A program made the translations under genes and the position numbers. A stretch of DNA of 64,000 bases from Theocolax elegans (lineage: Eukaryota > Arthropoda > Insecta > Hymenoptera > Cerocephalidae). Positions 46,150 to 59,700 of this stretch are shown piece by piece. The notes below the pieces were generated by a model. The model saw nothing but the letters and a program-made list of their open reading frames with translations, was not told where the DNA came from and did not search any database. The stretch is from the NCBI GenBank assembly GCA_026168455.1, contig CM047430.1, positions 67,557,044 through 67,621,043 on the forward strand, read 5' to 3'. Within the stretch, counting starts at the first letter, position 1; the number at the start of each line of letters is the position of its first letter.

Positions 46150-48197
46150 TGCACGTACTTACCTGTGTATACGATGTTATCTCGATGTGTAGAACGGGGC
46201 GGTACAGAACTATACGCTGGGAGATATCGACTCAAAAATGTTTTTTTTTAAATTACTACAGAATAAGTAGAAATATAATTTTTAGAAATTATACATTTCA
46301 GGAGAAACGTGAATTTTTGATACGTTGATTATCGCAATCAGCGAAACGAATTAAATGCCATTGAGAAAATTAAAGGTTGCGATATTTAAATAAAATAAAC
46401 TCTTTATAAAATAGTTATGGGGAGTCATGAATTTTCCCGAGGTCGGGTGTAGTTTCAGGAAACAGTGAGTCCGAACATTATTTGTCTTAAAATTCGGTTG
46501 CGCAGGCGCAGCGAGCGCCCAGTTAGTAAACAATCCGAGAGAGAGAGAGAGAGAGAGAGGGGGAGAGAGGATCAGAGAGGGTTGGGAGGAGACCGGGCGA
46601 GTCCTGTGTATGCGTATTTGACCACGGCCGGAGCGCTGATATAGAACTACTAAACAGGCCGTAGATCAGCCGGGTTAGTTATAGCTTGGGACCCTCAGCG
46701 GAGCTTGAGCAGTCGCGCCCGCGCAAACTCGCAGCTCGCTCCATTGCCGAACCAATTCCCACCGGTGTTCTGGATCATTTGCCGGGCCGCGGTCTCTACG
46801 CCATCGATGCACCCTACACCTATACCTCGGCTGTACGCGATGCGGCTATCGGCCCCGTCCACGGACTACGATAAACCCTCTATTTTCTCATTTCACCTTC
46901 CTCTTGTATACCGATCCATTTTTTTTATATCTTTCGCCATCTCATTGTACTCGAGGCTATTTCTTTTCTTTTGAATTATCGAACACTATTTTATTCTCTA
47001 TTGAGATTTTGTCGTTCGGTGATACAATGTATTACATGTTCAATATGTGTATATGCAGGTTTATCGGTTTATTCGAAATCAGATTTAATTTTTTATATTA
47101 GATGAAGCTACCTGTACTACTACTCTATTTTATCTATTGACTGATTTGAATTACAATTCTTTAAAATGGACATTATCGTTATAGATTGTCCACTTTTAAC
47201 GAAAAGTTATGTATAAAACCTTTAATCCGAATTTTCAGTCTATATAAATTACTTCATAAACTATATTACCAAATTACTATTTATGGTATAAAATAATTCG
47301 AACGTAAAACTTTTTAACAATGTAATAACTTGGTTCCAATATCTACGAAACCAAATTTAAACTCTTGATACATACATGCCCTAGGATTATATTAACAATA
47401 TTGTTCGATATACATGAAATTAAATGAATTATTCGAGCTTAGGAAATACGCTTGCAATCAATAAATATAATCTTAGAAATGTATATGTATAATAATTCGG
47501 GTAATATTAAGGTGCAATCAAAATATTATATAACCCGAAAACAAAAATACACATCTGACGTTTAGTATAATAATGTATGCATTTCTCAACCAAAGTAAAA
47601 TCACGTGCGTATGTAGAGCAAACGCATACAGATACCACCAACCAACGTCATTCTTTGAAGTTTGCGTGCACGTAGTCGGACCAGTAATCTCGGGGGAGTT
47701 CAGGCTTCAGTATATACGGTGATAGAAGATTAAACATTCAACGTATCGCGTATTTACCGGAGGCCATTTCCAATATTTTGCACAAGCGCTTCGGACTGGC
47801 CTATGCGATACAACAAAAAGGATTTATCGCCAAATGAAAACGAAAAGTCGTATCCTCTCGAATAAAATATTTAGCCGCACGTAAATTTTGTATTAAATAT
47901 ACCGATTTGATACGGACTTTTTTTTTTACCTACGTGAAACGCGAATAAAACATTAAATAATGAAAGCTCTCCGCCATCATAAAAATGTATTAATATTTCA
48001 CTGACAGTATTTTTGACTGTTAAATTATCGTTTGCGCATAAAATCTCGTATAAAAAAATTGGTTATTTTTAATTTATTTATGTATTCTTTGCTAACACTG
48101 ACAAATTGATAGTTGAATAAAAATTTTTCTAGTTATTAAATCAAACGAATATCACACGAAGTTAAATAATTTAATGAATTAATATATGTATATATAA

Positions 48198-48257
48198 TTT
48201 TTGTTCTAGGTAAGGATGATATGGCTAAGCCGCATTGGACCTGGTTGCAAGGTGAGT
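48198..48257 (+). promoter_or_regulatory. Candidate 42-nt microexon or recursive splice site
   Basis: TTTTTGTTCTAG ends at 48,209 and is followed directly by GTAAGG, so an acceptor abuts a donor-like sequence. At 48,252 a second donor follows (CAAG/GTGAGT). The piece between, 48,210-48,251, is 42 nt, a multiple of three. It is open in two frames; in the third it reads KDDMAKPHWTWLQ with a phase-1 join at both ends. Two readings are possible: a cassette microexon in a gene extending beyond the window, or a recursive splicing site with its short exon in a very long intron. I recognise no protein match. Confidence 0.35.
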
Positions 48258-48933
48258 TGTGCTTTTTTCGTTGAACCCGACAAAAAAAAAAGAAACAAAA
48301 CCCATCTTCTCCTGTACATGTACATCCCCTAGAAATCCCGTCATATGGCAAAAGCTGTCCAGCGCGAAGCGCAAAACTTTATCTCTTCGAACCGCTTAAT
48401 GTAACTTTAATCTCCGGCCCGAGGCGAATGAAAATTTATTGGATTTTTTCCGAATAAGAGAGTTTCGCGTCCCGTTCTTCAAGCTCGGTCGGTCGGGCGC
48501 GCGCAATATGTTTCAAAAGGGAAAAACCGCCATCGTGTGTTGCCGAACCGGCCATTCAAGGGAATTGAAGAGCGAGAACGACAAAAAATAATATCTAATA
48601 CGCGAAGGGAAAAATTTTTCCTTATAAAAGGGACGAATTTCACCCCATTTTGATCTCTCTTTCCACGCGGAAAAATAAAAACAGCTGCTGCCGCTAGCTC
48701 GACAGAACCAATGATTTCTCCGACATTGTCAATTTCTATCTCTCTTTCGTTTCGTTTCGTTGGTTTTTTTTAACTTTTTGTACGCACTAAAAGGAGGAGC
48801 AGACTCACGCCATGTGCCTTCGGGGAGTGATCAATAAATATTGGTTCTCGGGGTTGAAATCAGGGGGACGGCAGGTTGAGAGGGAGGACAATCGTGCTGC
48901 GGTTGCCGCCCCCTCCCCTTATACCCTCCTCCG

Positions 48934-48965
<32 letters not shown>

Positions 48966-48975
48966 CTCTATCTCT
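48934..48975. repeat. (CT)n followed by (TATC)n
   Basis: A CT run changes into TATC tetranucleotide repeats and back to CT. The overlapping frames read it as Ser-Ile-Tyr-Leu and are not genes. Confidence 0.9.
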
Positions 48976-49640
48976 CTTTCCCTTTGGCAACGAAGCAACG
49001 TCTCGAACATACGGGCCTTCGCAAACGTTGTATGGCAAATGTAACCACTTTTGGTATACGATAACCTATGGAAAATCGCTCACGTGCCTACAAACTGCGA
49101 CCGGGCGATGCGACATATGATGTATGCTTGTACATGTATACATATATATAGATATATATATATATATACACGTAATGTAGTGGTCGGGATCGTTTTTTTT
49201 ATACTTCTCCGGTAACTTTGACGTTTATTAACTTGTCACGTGGATTTTCGTATAAATACGGATAAATATATAGCTTTTGTCAAACGACAATATTGGATTA
49301 CGCGCGTGTACGATAGATACATATGCATTCATGAAAATTATTATTTCCCCCATTAATTGAGACATAGACAGTTTGTGGAATTACATCGGTAATGTTTATT
49401 TCTATCACCGGTATTTTTTTGGAATTATTACACAAGTTAATACTAAAATGATATTAATATATTTAATTTAAAAAATGCAATTTATTTATACAATGCAATA
49501 TTAGTGTAAAGCTTCTCAGCAAATAAACTAAAATATGAGTGTATAGTAACGATACTCTTATACTGGACCGTAGAGTAAAAAATTTTTAGAGAATTTCGAA
49601 AATATGTAATGGAGGCTTGATGGAGACGAAGGATACAGAG

Positions 49641-49641
<1 letters not shown>

Positions 49642-49669
<28 letters not shown>
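49642..49669. repeat. (GA)n microsatellite
   Basis: GA tract of about 28 bases with one AAGA interruption. Confidence 0.92.
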
Positions 49670-49671
<2 letters not shown>

Positions 49672-51047
49672 CGCGCACAGGACGCGAGCATCGCGTCGCG
49701 CCTCTCGGAGCGTGAAATGGCCGAGTTAAGCATCTGCACGCCCCAGCTCGGATCGCTGATCCGTGTAAACGGTCTACCAAAAATCGTTTATTCCCTCCTC
49801 CTGCTCGGCGACGTTCGCTGTGAACCCACGAGCCTCGACCGAAATAAAGGGATTATCTTGCGAGCTCGTCTCACACTAACCCGCCAATTCCGAAAACCCC
49901 TACACGCATCTCTTCCCCCTTTTTTGATCCGTTCTTTTCTCTCTCGACGTTTCTTCTGGCATCCAGTAAATAGAAATTCCCGCTCACTTTATATATATAT
50001 ATATATACATACCTATATAGATCAGTTTTCCAACGTGTGCTCGTAGGGGAGGGATATAGGTAGGGTGGATCACAGAAGAGGGTTTGATGAGCATTCGAAG
50101 TAGATCGAGGACTTACAGTATTTTTTCTTCCTTCCTCGATACTCGCGGGAAACATAAATCTTGGTAACGAGCTAGAGTAGAGCGTGCGTACCCCGTTTTA
50201 AAATACTTTTGCTATAAAAATATTTATCCGTACTAAAGAGGGATTTATAGGGTGTATTAAGAAAATCAAACTACAATTTACATTTTTTCTTAGGATAAAG
50301 TTACGTATGGATTATCTTGAACAGTTTGTTTCAATCTAACTCGATTAATTTTTCATTAATTTGTATTAATTACGCAAAGTCATATAATATATATGTACAC
50401 ACACACAATAAAACAGATACACAATTTGTTTCGTATATTCACTATGGTTGAAATATATATTTTTTTAAAACTAGATGTTATATATACTACAAATTTTTAA
50501 TGATATTGCTTAACGTTAATAATATTTCCTAAACCTTAATTTTTGTAGCAACAAATAATAATTTATACTTTCTAACAATCTTTAAAGTAGAAAAATTGCG
50601 AAAACGATAATTACAGATGTAGACTTTGATTTAAAATATATTTTTGTAAATATCGTGTATCACAAATTGAGAAGTAATTAAGGTTATTCAGCACGGAAAT
50701 AAATAAATCGAACGAATTAATAAGAAAATATTGTAAAATAAATGTATTCTCGTAATGCGGAGTGAAAGTAGGAAGAAATAGGAGCGAAAAAAGAGGAGAG
50801 GAGAAAAAGGATATAAAAGGTTGGCTAGCCGGTGGTGTTTGGAAAGCTCGGGTGTCTTGGCACACTCGAAACGTCTTCGACGGGGTTGGCGGTGGCGCAA
50901 GAAGGAGTATTCGGTTAGAATTCGAATGAGCTCTCTCGAGCAGTTGTAGGTGGTGTTCGCTAGCGAGAAAGAGAAAGATGCTTCCCGAGGCGTGAAATGG
51001 CTGCGTTAACCACTCGCGCTCTCTCCTCCCTTCCGCGCGCCCGGGAG

Positions 51048-51050
<3 letters not shown>

Positions 51051-51100
<50 letters not shown>
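51051..51100. repeat. (GA)n microsatellite
   Basis: About 50 bases of GA with one AAGA interruption near the right end. It is complementary to the (CT)n tract about 120 bases to its right. Confidence 0.95.
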
Positions 51101-51101
<1 letters not shown>

Positions 51102-51214
51102 CGCAAGGGCTGGGAGCAAAAGGGGGCGGACGTTTTGTACGACCCCCCGGCTCGTTCCGAATGTTTGGAGGCAGCTCTCCTCTCGCACCGCTGCGCTCGG
51201 TAATATCCACCCGG

Positions 51215-51219
<5 letters not shown>

Positions 51220-51249
<30 letters not shown>
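51220..51249. repeat. (CT)n microsatellite
   Basis: About 30 bases of CT, complementary to the GA tract at 51,051-51,100. Confidence 0.95.
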
Positions 51250-51251
<2 letters not shown>

Positions 51252-51594
51252 CTTTTTCTCCTCCTCCTCTTCCTCATTCTCCTCTTCTTGATTCTCTCCC
51301 CCTTGTTCGGGTCTTCCTCGCTCGCGCAAAGATCTCCGAGAGGTAAGATAAAAGTTATGCGCTCCGCTATGCGCGAGGGAGTCGTACATCACCCGTCGGA
51401 CGTCTGCGGGGACGTAAGCGCACGGAGGGGAAGGGCCACGGACCTCCGAAGAGAGTTATATCTATATACATTCTACGCGGATGTGTACACCTACATAAAT
51501 ACCACGTGTGTGTGCTTCGCGCCCACCCACCCCCATCTCCTAGCCCCCTGTACCGCTTTCCGTTTTCATCCCGAAAAACGAGCGCCCTCTTTCC

Positions 51595-51618
<24 letters not shown>
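51595..51618. repeat. (CT)n microsatellite
   Basis: About 24 bases of CT. Confidence 0.93.
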
Positions 51619-51625
<7 letters not shown>

Positions 51626-52702
51626 CTTCCACGCGCGTATCTGCGCGCTATCTCGTCCTTCGCGAATGACTCTTTCTCCCTATGTACAGGCATGACTGCT
51701 CCTTTTTTCCTCCCTTGATCTAATAAATCTAGTCACACGGCAAATCGTCCGGCATCTCGGTACTCGTGGTTAAAAAATTTTAAGCAAGACGCATTTAATA
51801 TACAAATGCTTTGATTATATTTAGCTTATCACACGGGTATACGTGTAATCAAGCAACTATTTTAGTTATACGCAAAACCGTTTTTCCGACGAATTTTATC
51901 AACCGCGTTTATCAATTGACGCACAATTAAAATTTGGTTTCAACGCGGACAATGCATGATTAATAGTAAATACATCAACAAAATTCAGAAAATAACTTTT
52001 GTTTTATACCAACATCCCGAATGAAATTCCCAAAGCCCAAGACTAATAAATTTGATCGGAGATATTGCCAGTATGATTAATCGTTATTTAACTTCCATAT
52101 ACCAACCAAAAAAATCAAAAATTGTCAATGTCGCCATCGATCGGTCGTATACAATCTTATTTTTGCATTAGCGTATATTATTATTTTTACGGTAATAGTA
52201 ATAAATAAACTGTAATATATAAATAATATAACTTTACGAGTTCGAACGATCTTTCTTCACCTTTTAAAATGTCTTAACCATTGTGAAAGCTACTGCGCGC
52301 AATACCGAAGAAGTCTTTTTTTCTACTAGGATGTAGAATATGATATACACACATATATATACAATAACTGGGCGTGGCGCAAGAGTCGAATGCATTATCT
52401 TTTTCTCTCAAGGAGTGCGTGCGTGCGACGTAGAAGACGTCCGGCTGCGCGACACGAAGGAGGCCTGAACTGACGTCCTGTCCCAGCGAAATTGCTTGGG
52501 AGATCGAGACAACGATATCTCGGTGATGTACGGCACCACTGCGACCACTGACGAATTGCAAATTTCGAGCTCTATCTCGCGACCTTTCGTTACTCCACAC
52601 TTGACTCGAGAAGACGTGTGTTATTATATACACTTTTTTTTATAACTCTACCGAATTATTCTGCAATTATTAGAGTTAATTCGATGTTAAGTTGCTTGAA
52701 AT

Positions 52703-52728
52703 AATTGTCTCTATACCAAGAGACAATT
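52703..52728. repeat. Perfect 10-bp hairpin followed by a T-run
   Basis: AATTGTCTCT, a loop of six bases, then AGAGACAATT and TTTTTT. In bacteria this would suggest a terminator. Here it is probably chance or the relic of a small palindromic element. Confidence 0.5.
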
Positions 52729-53714
52729 TTTTTATTTAACGATTCAAAATGTAATTTAATTTGCTGTAAAAATTAAATAAACGTATTTTACTTGTTGATA
52801 AATATTTCACTATGATTTTTATTTAAGCATTAAAAAACATGGATATATTATATTTTACTAAAATCTGACTTCCATACACGTGAAAACTAAATTTAGAAAA
52901 TTTGGTGAAATGGATTCGAACGGAAGGTTAAGTAGTAGTTTACTCTAGCAGATAAATGACCGACAGCGGATTATGGATTTAAATTAATCGAGATCGATGA
53001 TTACCCGATTCATAAATCAGTCTGGCAGCGCAGGCAAAGTTCGTATAAGCGTTTAAGCGGAATCGACCAAAAAAGTCGGATATGGAAACGCGCGTCGCCG
53101 AGGGAAAATTCGTCAAACGGCAGTAGAGTAGACACAACTTGGAGAACTGGCCCGCGCTCTCGATCTGCTTTTTTGTCTTTTATCTCAGAAGGGAAAGTGC
53201 TGAATTTCCAACTCTGAAGGGCCATAAATCCAGCGGAGATTACGCTAGGATTTACAGTCGCCTCCTGCAGTCTTTCTCTGACGGGAGGCGAGGGAGCGAG
53301 CGAGCGAGAGAGAGAGAAAGAGAGAGAGGAAAAGATTCGAGCCAATAAAAATACATCACGGATTATTGCGCTCTGCGCCGGCAGTGCTCGTGCTCGCGCG
53401 CGGTTATATTGCCAATTGAAGATCCGCTTCTCCCCCCGTGCCCCGTGCTCTTTCTCTGCAGGGAAAGGCAACTTTACGAAAAATGACTTTCTTCTTGATT
53501 TGATTTTGATCCTACGGGCAGTGGCACGCATACGTACGTCGATACACCCGCAATTCATCCGGATGAGAGAGGAGCCCAGAGCTGCAGTATTCTACCGTTA
53601 AACCAAAAGGGGTTGAGGATAACCCCCAGACGTATTATAAACGCACACATAAACATCCCTTGGCGTTATCAGTTGTCGGACGCCGGGGCGCCGGATATTG
53701 TCGCATCCTCTGTT

Positions 53715-53716
<2 letters not shown>

Positions 53717-53767
<51 letters not shown>

Positions 53768-53785
53768 GTCTCTCTGTCTCTCTGT
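53717..53785. repeat. (CT)n with CTGT variants
   Basis: About 43 bases of CT, then TCTCTCTG units for a further 25 bases. Confidence 0.95.
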
Positions 53786-56700
53786 TACTTTATATATATA
53801 CACGTGCGCGCTTGTCGCGTTCATTGGATTTTAGTTCTCTCTGTATCTATATAACTGCGCATTTTACCACTGAAAAAGAACGACGCCGCGGAAGGAAAAA
53901 ATAACCTTTCGCGTAACCATATTCGGTTTATCTTTGTTCGTATTTTTTTTTTACGGAAATGATCCAGTCAAGATTTAATGAGTCAGTCTTTAAAATGTAT
54001 TTAAGACCAACCTAATTAACTTACGTATTTGACCCAATCAATGCCACTTGTAAAAATGAAACGGTATATACGTCACGTGGAAATTACGAATTTTTCGGTT
54101 CGAAACGTGTTTTCCATTTCGGAAAATATCAATATTTGCGAACAGGTACGTAACGGCGCAGCGCGCGACCTATTTTCAGGCAGGTAATCCCTAAGTCATA
54201 AAATCTTACGGGTTTCGGTACGGGACTCTTATTTTTACGACACCCCAATTCCGTTCGACCGGACAATTTTCATTTTTGGGAAATTCTGTCACTTTCTTTT
54301 TCTTCTTTTTTTAGGACCCTCTAATACCTTGTGTTATAGGGTAGTCGGTCACGTTCGGACGAGAAAAAAAAAAGGAAAACGGTGAAAGTTGCATTTTAAA
54401 GGTTCGTCTATACACCCGCAGAGGCAAATAAAAAAAATAGGATACGCAAAAGATCCTGCTGGAGAAAGTTTTGGGGCAAAAGATATGGGATGTATATTTT
54501 TTTTTCTTGAATATACTCTTGTGCCACCGGAAACTTTCTAAAAAAAAATGGATATACTCTCGAGACTTTTGGTAAAGATGGACAGTATAGAAACAGTCGT
54601 CGTTCGCGAAACGCAAACGTTCGGAAGATTCGAGCTCGAGAGCTTTACGAAAGTGCTTATACGTATATAGAGTTTTCGCGAGTACAAGTCGAGTATAATG
54701 GTAAACGTCGTAAAGTTGAGTTCCTCGGGTTGCTCGCGCGTGTTCAAGTCTTTAGTGTTTATTTTCAGTGTATCGAGTTTGTTTTTACTGTGTGATATAA
54801 GTTATACTTACTTGTTGATTTGACGAAATAATATTTGTTCTCCGTACATAAATACATTGAGTGCTCGCGTGATATTATATTACGAATATATATATATATA
54901 ATTAAAATAAACTTGAAAATATTTCGATAAAATTAGGTTCGTAGCATTAATTACATAGTATAACTATTAAAAATTAACGCATAGGACAAATTAAAGTATA
55001 TGTAATAATGTGTAAACAAAACCAATATAAACAGTAATAAATTAAATAAGTATAACAATAATTTATTTCGTTGTAACGTTAATCTTAAAAAATATTTACT
55101 ATCAATGAAATACAGCCTAAAAAAATGGCGTGTATATTTCAAGCATAAAAAAGTAGTACATTATCCACGAAGAAGCCATTTTCGTATCCATTTTTCTTAG
55201 TGTCCCTAGAGTGGCCATATACGCATACGTACACAAACGTCCCTCTCTCTCTCACGCGCCTGGATTCTCTCTGGTACTTGGGGTTGTAGCGAAAACTTCA
55301 AACGAGCGCCTAGGGCCTAGCCCGATAACATAAATCATGGCGCTTCCCGGCGCTCGCACCCGCGAAATAGAAGTTCGAATCTAGCCGTACAACAGCCCGA
55401 TTGCGCGAGTCAGATCCTCGACAATCTGCATCCGTATACTCGATCGCTCTTCGGTAAATAGTTTCTGCGATACGTCTTCATTCCATCAATTTCGATCGAA
55501 TCACGCAACCTCACGGTATATGGCTCTCTGTCACGCATTCGTTCACCGATCATCTTCTAAATTTATTATTTCTTTTTATCTTAGAGACGTGAAATTTACC
55601 AATTTACATCCTACAAATAACTATTTTTATTCGAATTTCTCAATTACGAATTTTAACTGTACAAATGATAAATGGTTAATATACGTATATAGGTATATAA
55701 CTTTAATTATGACAAATTTCGCGTTACGTAGCTATATACAAATCATATAAAACTGAACAATAGTACTCTTGTTTACATTTGATACATAATTTGTATAATC
55801 AATTATTGCATAGCCTTTTTCGAACGGTTTACGAGTTGTCCGACGGATAATGAGTAATTCATTGCGCAATGTGATGTACATTGCTTATGCAAAATTTGGA
55901 ACACGGATATACGACACTTGGCTGCGGAGGTTCTACAATGTTTCCGCTACGGTTTACGCGAATTTAGTACGTGTGGATGGGATTACAAAAGAGCCGTGAG
56001 AAGTAATGGCGTGACGACTGGATTAATAGCGCGACTATTACCGCTCTCCCTCTCTCTCTCTCTTTCTCGTTCTCTCTGTTACGCAGCGAAAATCTCATTT
56101 TTCAGTCTAATCGCGCTGCTTCTAATAACTATTCTCCTTTTTTGCATATGCGTACGCTTCCACTACTAATAACATTTTTAAAAACATAGGTGAATAGAAC
56201 TATTATACCGTAAATATTTGGTATACTTATTATTTGTCGCATGAAAATATTTTTATATAGAAGTAATAAAAACGCGTGCGTACGTAAAAATATAAGTGAA
56301 TGCAATCGACCAAGCTTTTAATTGAGACATCGTAAAAAAATTGAGATGAAGAACGAGTGCCACCGGCGCGTTGCGATATTTATTCGGTTCAAAATAAGAG
56401 AAAAAATGAAAGAAGAAGAAGATTATTCGAATTGGTTATAAAGTGGTCGATCGAAACACCGTTATCGAAGGTAACGCAAGTGATCCCTTTTACCAGACGC
56501 ATAAGCGAAGGTATGAAAGAAAACGAAAAAGGAATAAAAAGTAAAGATCGAAAAGAAAGACGAACGGCCGGGAAAAGAGTAAATTCTTAATACAGTCAGG
56601 GTGTTCGATTTTCAGGAGGAAACGTGGGTAGCGCGTACACAGCAGTTATCTCAGCTCGATCGTAATTAGAGCCTCTCTGTACGTGTGCATGTATGTGTGC

Positions 56701-59700
56701 GCGGAGCGCGCAAAGTCTACTTTCGCGAATCACCGGCGGGCGAGCTCGTTCAAGCGGCAATATTACCGTCGAGTGCGAGAGATATTGCCGGGCGGTACGG
56801 CAAGAGGTCGAGGAGGGAGCCGAAAGAGTTAAATCGAGGGAGGGACGGCGACGAGCAAATAATCGAGTTTAATTGCAAAACCGTCGGCATGATTTAATTA
56901 CGCGACCGAGCGAACCTCTTTGCCCCTATACGCGAGCGAGCGAGCGAGTATACGTCTATAAATTCGAGTGTGGCCGAACAGCTGAGTAAGTGCCGGAGCG
57001 GGAGAAAAAAAATAACGCCGCGCGTTAATTCGGACGATGCGTTCTTTTTTTTTTTTTTTGCTCGCGTTATTTTCGATCCCCAGTGCGGGATGCGTTATAT
57101 TGTTTGCCGAGGGTCGGCAGGGGTAGTTTATGCCAGTTATTACGCTTGCTGCATTGACGGCGTTATTAACTTTTCGAGTGCAATTAAAATATTGCAAATT
57201 AAGACGTACCAAGCCGGTACCAAACCTGCGCTCGATTCGATCTTCTTCTTCTTCTTCTTCTTCTGTTCTTCTTTTTTATTTTCGATTCGATTTTGAGATC
57301 CGGTATTTACTGGACGAACGAATGATCGATCGCTTACTTTGCGATATGATGAAATTGTTACGTAATGATACTTTTCTCAGCGTGGGCATAAATTGATGCT
57401 TCGGAGGTAAAATTCCCCTTAAGATATGCGTAATTTATATATTATACTCTCCAAATTTGAGAGCAAATTATAAATTGTCGGTCGATCGTTGAAAGGCACT
57501 TAACTTAACTTGCATAATTTATGAAAAACGTAACATTAATGTTTTTAAAAATAGTAAATTTTATTTTATTTAAACTTTTTTTACTAACTGCATTAATAAT
57601 CATACATATATTTGTTACATTCTAAGATTTTCAAAAATTTATGTATTAGTTGTTTTTTTATAAATATTTCTCTTTTAATACATTAGAGTAAACATGTGTG
57701 TATTTTTTATCCCCGTTAAATGCGTACTAAAACAAAGATATAAGTTAAATGTGCATTAAAAAATGTAGCTAAATAAAATCCTTGATTAAGTATACAAGTT
57801 AGCTTAATGGTGCGATTAAGTGAGTTCAGAAGCATTCGTCGATCGAAGAGTTACGCCGACCGAGAAAAAGCGTAACAGTGCGAATATAAAATAAAATAAA
57901 CAAAAAGACAGAGGCGAAACTCTTTCCAAATTTCCGTGGAGATCGCAGTTAGTTAGAATAGCAATCTGTTAATTAACGTTAGGGACTAACGAACAAAAAT
58001 ACGCGCGTCGGTGCAGGCGGTACGATAAAGAAAATCCATAAAAAAGCGAGTGAAAAACAATAAGAAACAATTAAATAAGTATTCGCAGAGTGGTAGTGGT
58101 TTGGGTCTTGGTTTCGCAGTGCACCGCGTACCGCGCGCCGACGATCCGGCGAATAATTAGAGCTAATAAAATCTTCTTGTCCCGCGGTTGAAACCCCGGC
58201 GGCATAAATTCTTCCGCTCGAAAGAACGCTCGGCCGCGTTTCTTCCATTCCTCGCGTAAGTAGCGACCGTCGGCACCAGAAATCCCCGAGTTAAGTTTCT
58301 TCGAGTGGACTCGTTTTCTCTTGGCGAACGAAACGCGGAGAGGTAGGTAGATAGTTGGTATAGGTATAGGTAGTAGGTAGGTGGAGGTATATAAGAACGC
58401 AAAGGACTGGCTCCTTATCTTCCTCTTTCCCTTTAGCTATATACCTATTCCTCCTTTGCCCCTGGTTGCCCTAGGAGGCACGCAAACTCACAGGCGACAG
58501 CGTGCCCGGGAGATTCTTCCTCGCTGATATCCTAACTACGCGGGCACGCGAACTTAAACTCGCGCGCGCAACTGCCAGAGTGAGAGAGGAGGCGGAGGGT
58601 GGTGGAGAGGGGTGGGGCTGTGGGCACAGATCAATACGGAACGATTCGCATGCACACTCGGGACCTTAGAGTTATAAACCTTTTGCGCCCATGGTTTTTC
58701 TCTATATAAACTTCACTTTTTCTTTTCGGATCTCCCTTTTTATTCTTGCATTTATTGCTCCAACGACAAACTCGACTAAGACTTCATGTTTAATGCAGAG
58801 GAGTGTACACGCTTCTCCAAGTAAATGTCTGTATAGATCGAACTATCGAAGGAAACGTCCGCGTAACGTGGGAATCTTTGGCAGTTTTTTCTTTTAACCG
58901 ATAACGAAAAAAACGAGGGTAAAGAATGTCAAATTTTTGCGCGATTTTCTTTTTTTTCGTTACTGGTTTCGCATGCACACGCACACACACACGCTGCACA
59001 GAGAGAAAGAGAAAGAGAGAAATAACCTCCCCGTAGAGACGGGCATTATGCGAGCCTCGTTTCGATGCGATCCTTAGCCATTTTTGTCACGCGTTCCCTG
59101 CCCGGTACAAGAAACTTTTTATTTATCGCCGCATATCTGCGCGCGAACGCTGGATCAACTCCAAGTTTCTGCGAAAGAAAAAAACTGATGCGGGAACACG
59201 CCTCATTATTCATATCGTCTTGCCTTTTTTTTACTTTTATTTTCCTTTCAAAGATACAAGACACCCTCCTCTTTCACTCGTTCCCTCTCTCTCTCTCTCT
59301 TTATTTTTTTATCATCTTATTTTGCCAAACAAATTTTACTGTATCTTCTTGGTTTTATTTCACGCATATCCATTAAACTGGCACTCTTCTCGCTCTTCAA
59401 AATTCTTTGAAAATCACATGATTTACGGTTATCATATTTATAAGTAATGTCTTACTCCTATCTAGCTTTATTTATTGCACTCGCGTAATGGAGTGCATAT
59501 GCTACTTTACAGAGTGTTCAAATAATTAAGGATGTGTCTTTTAATATTTCTAGAGAATTTGTTTATTACAATTGTTATGACATAATGCAGTAAATCTGTG
59601 ACATACCGCGACCAGCAGCTTAAAAATTACCGAGACAACACAGTGAACATTACAATTTTATTACAAATAATATATATATTACTTAATTATTGTTAGACTA

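Larger units (their letters stand above)
46150..50829. other. Non-coding region with one splice-like site
   Basis: A CpG-rich patch at 46,560-46,880 holds a 62-codon frame (46,686-46,874) and an overlapping 89-codon frame that I cannot assign. 46,980-47,560 and 47,880-48,200 are AT-rich. 48,340-48,560 is CpG-moderate. 49,130-49,180 has TA runs. 49,380-49,560 and 50,200-50,800 are AT-rich. No gene is supported apart from the microexon candidate at 48.21 kb. Confidence 0.55.
50830..51720. other. CpG-rich patch with three CT/GA tracts
   Basis: This is among the most GC-rich parts of the window, and six or more frames of 60-199 codons overlap here on both strands. They share Leu-Ser or Arg-Glu runs from the microsatellites at 51,051-51,100, 51,220-51,249 and 51,595-51,618, and none has a recognisable domain. 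A GAGAG/GTAAGA donor-like site lies near 51,342 on the plus strand. The patch could be a promoter or first untranslated exon; I cannot show it. Confidence 0.4.

Noticed and set aside
50611..51210. 199-codon open frame, minus strand
   Set aside because: It crosses the (GA)n tract as a Leu-Ser run and extends into AT-rich sequence with Phe/Leu/Ile bias. Several other frames overlap it.
52703..52735. Rho-independent terminator-like hairpin with T-run
   Set aside because: The setting is eukaryotic and no gene ends here. It is listed only as a small hairpin.
52900..52985. tRNA B-box-like GTTCGAATCCA on the minus strand
   Set aside because: The T-arm stem does not pair and no acceptor stem or A box is found at the right distance.
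53010..53558. 182-codon open frame, minus strand
   Set aside because: It contains CT/GA-derived runs, has no recognisable motif and no flanking splice or start evidence.
58340..58385. let-7-like string (GGTAGTAGGTAGG)
   Set aside because: It is part of a GGTA/GGTATA simple repeat. The mature let-7 sequence is not matched over its length and no complementary arm is nearby.
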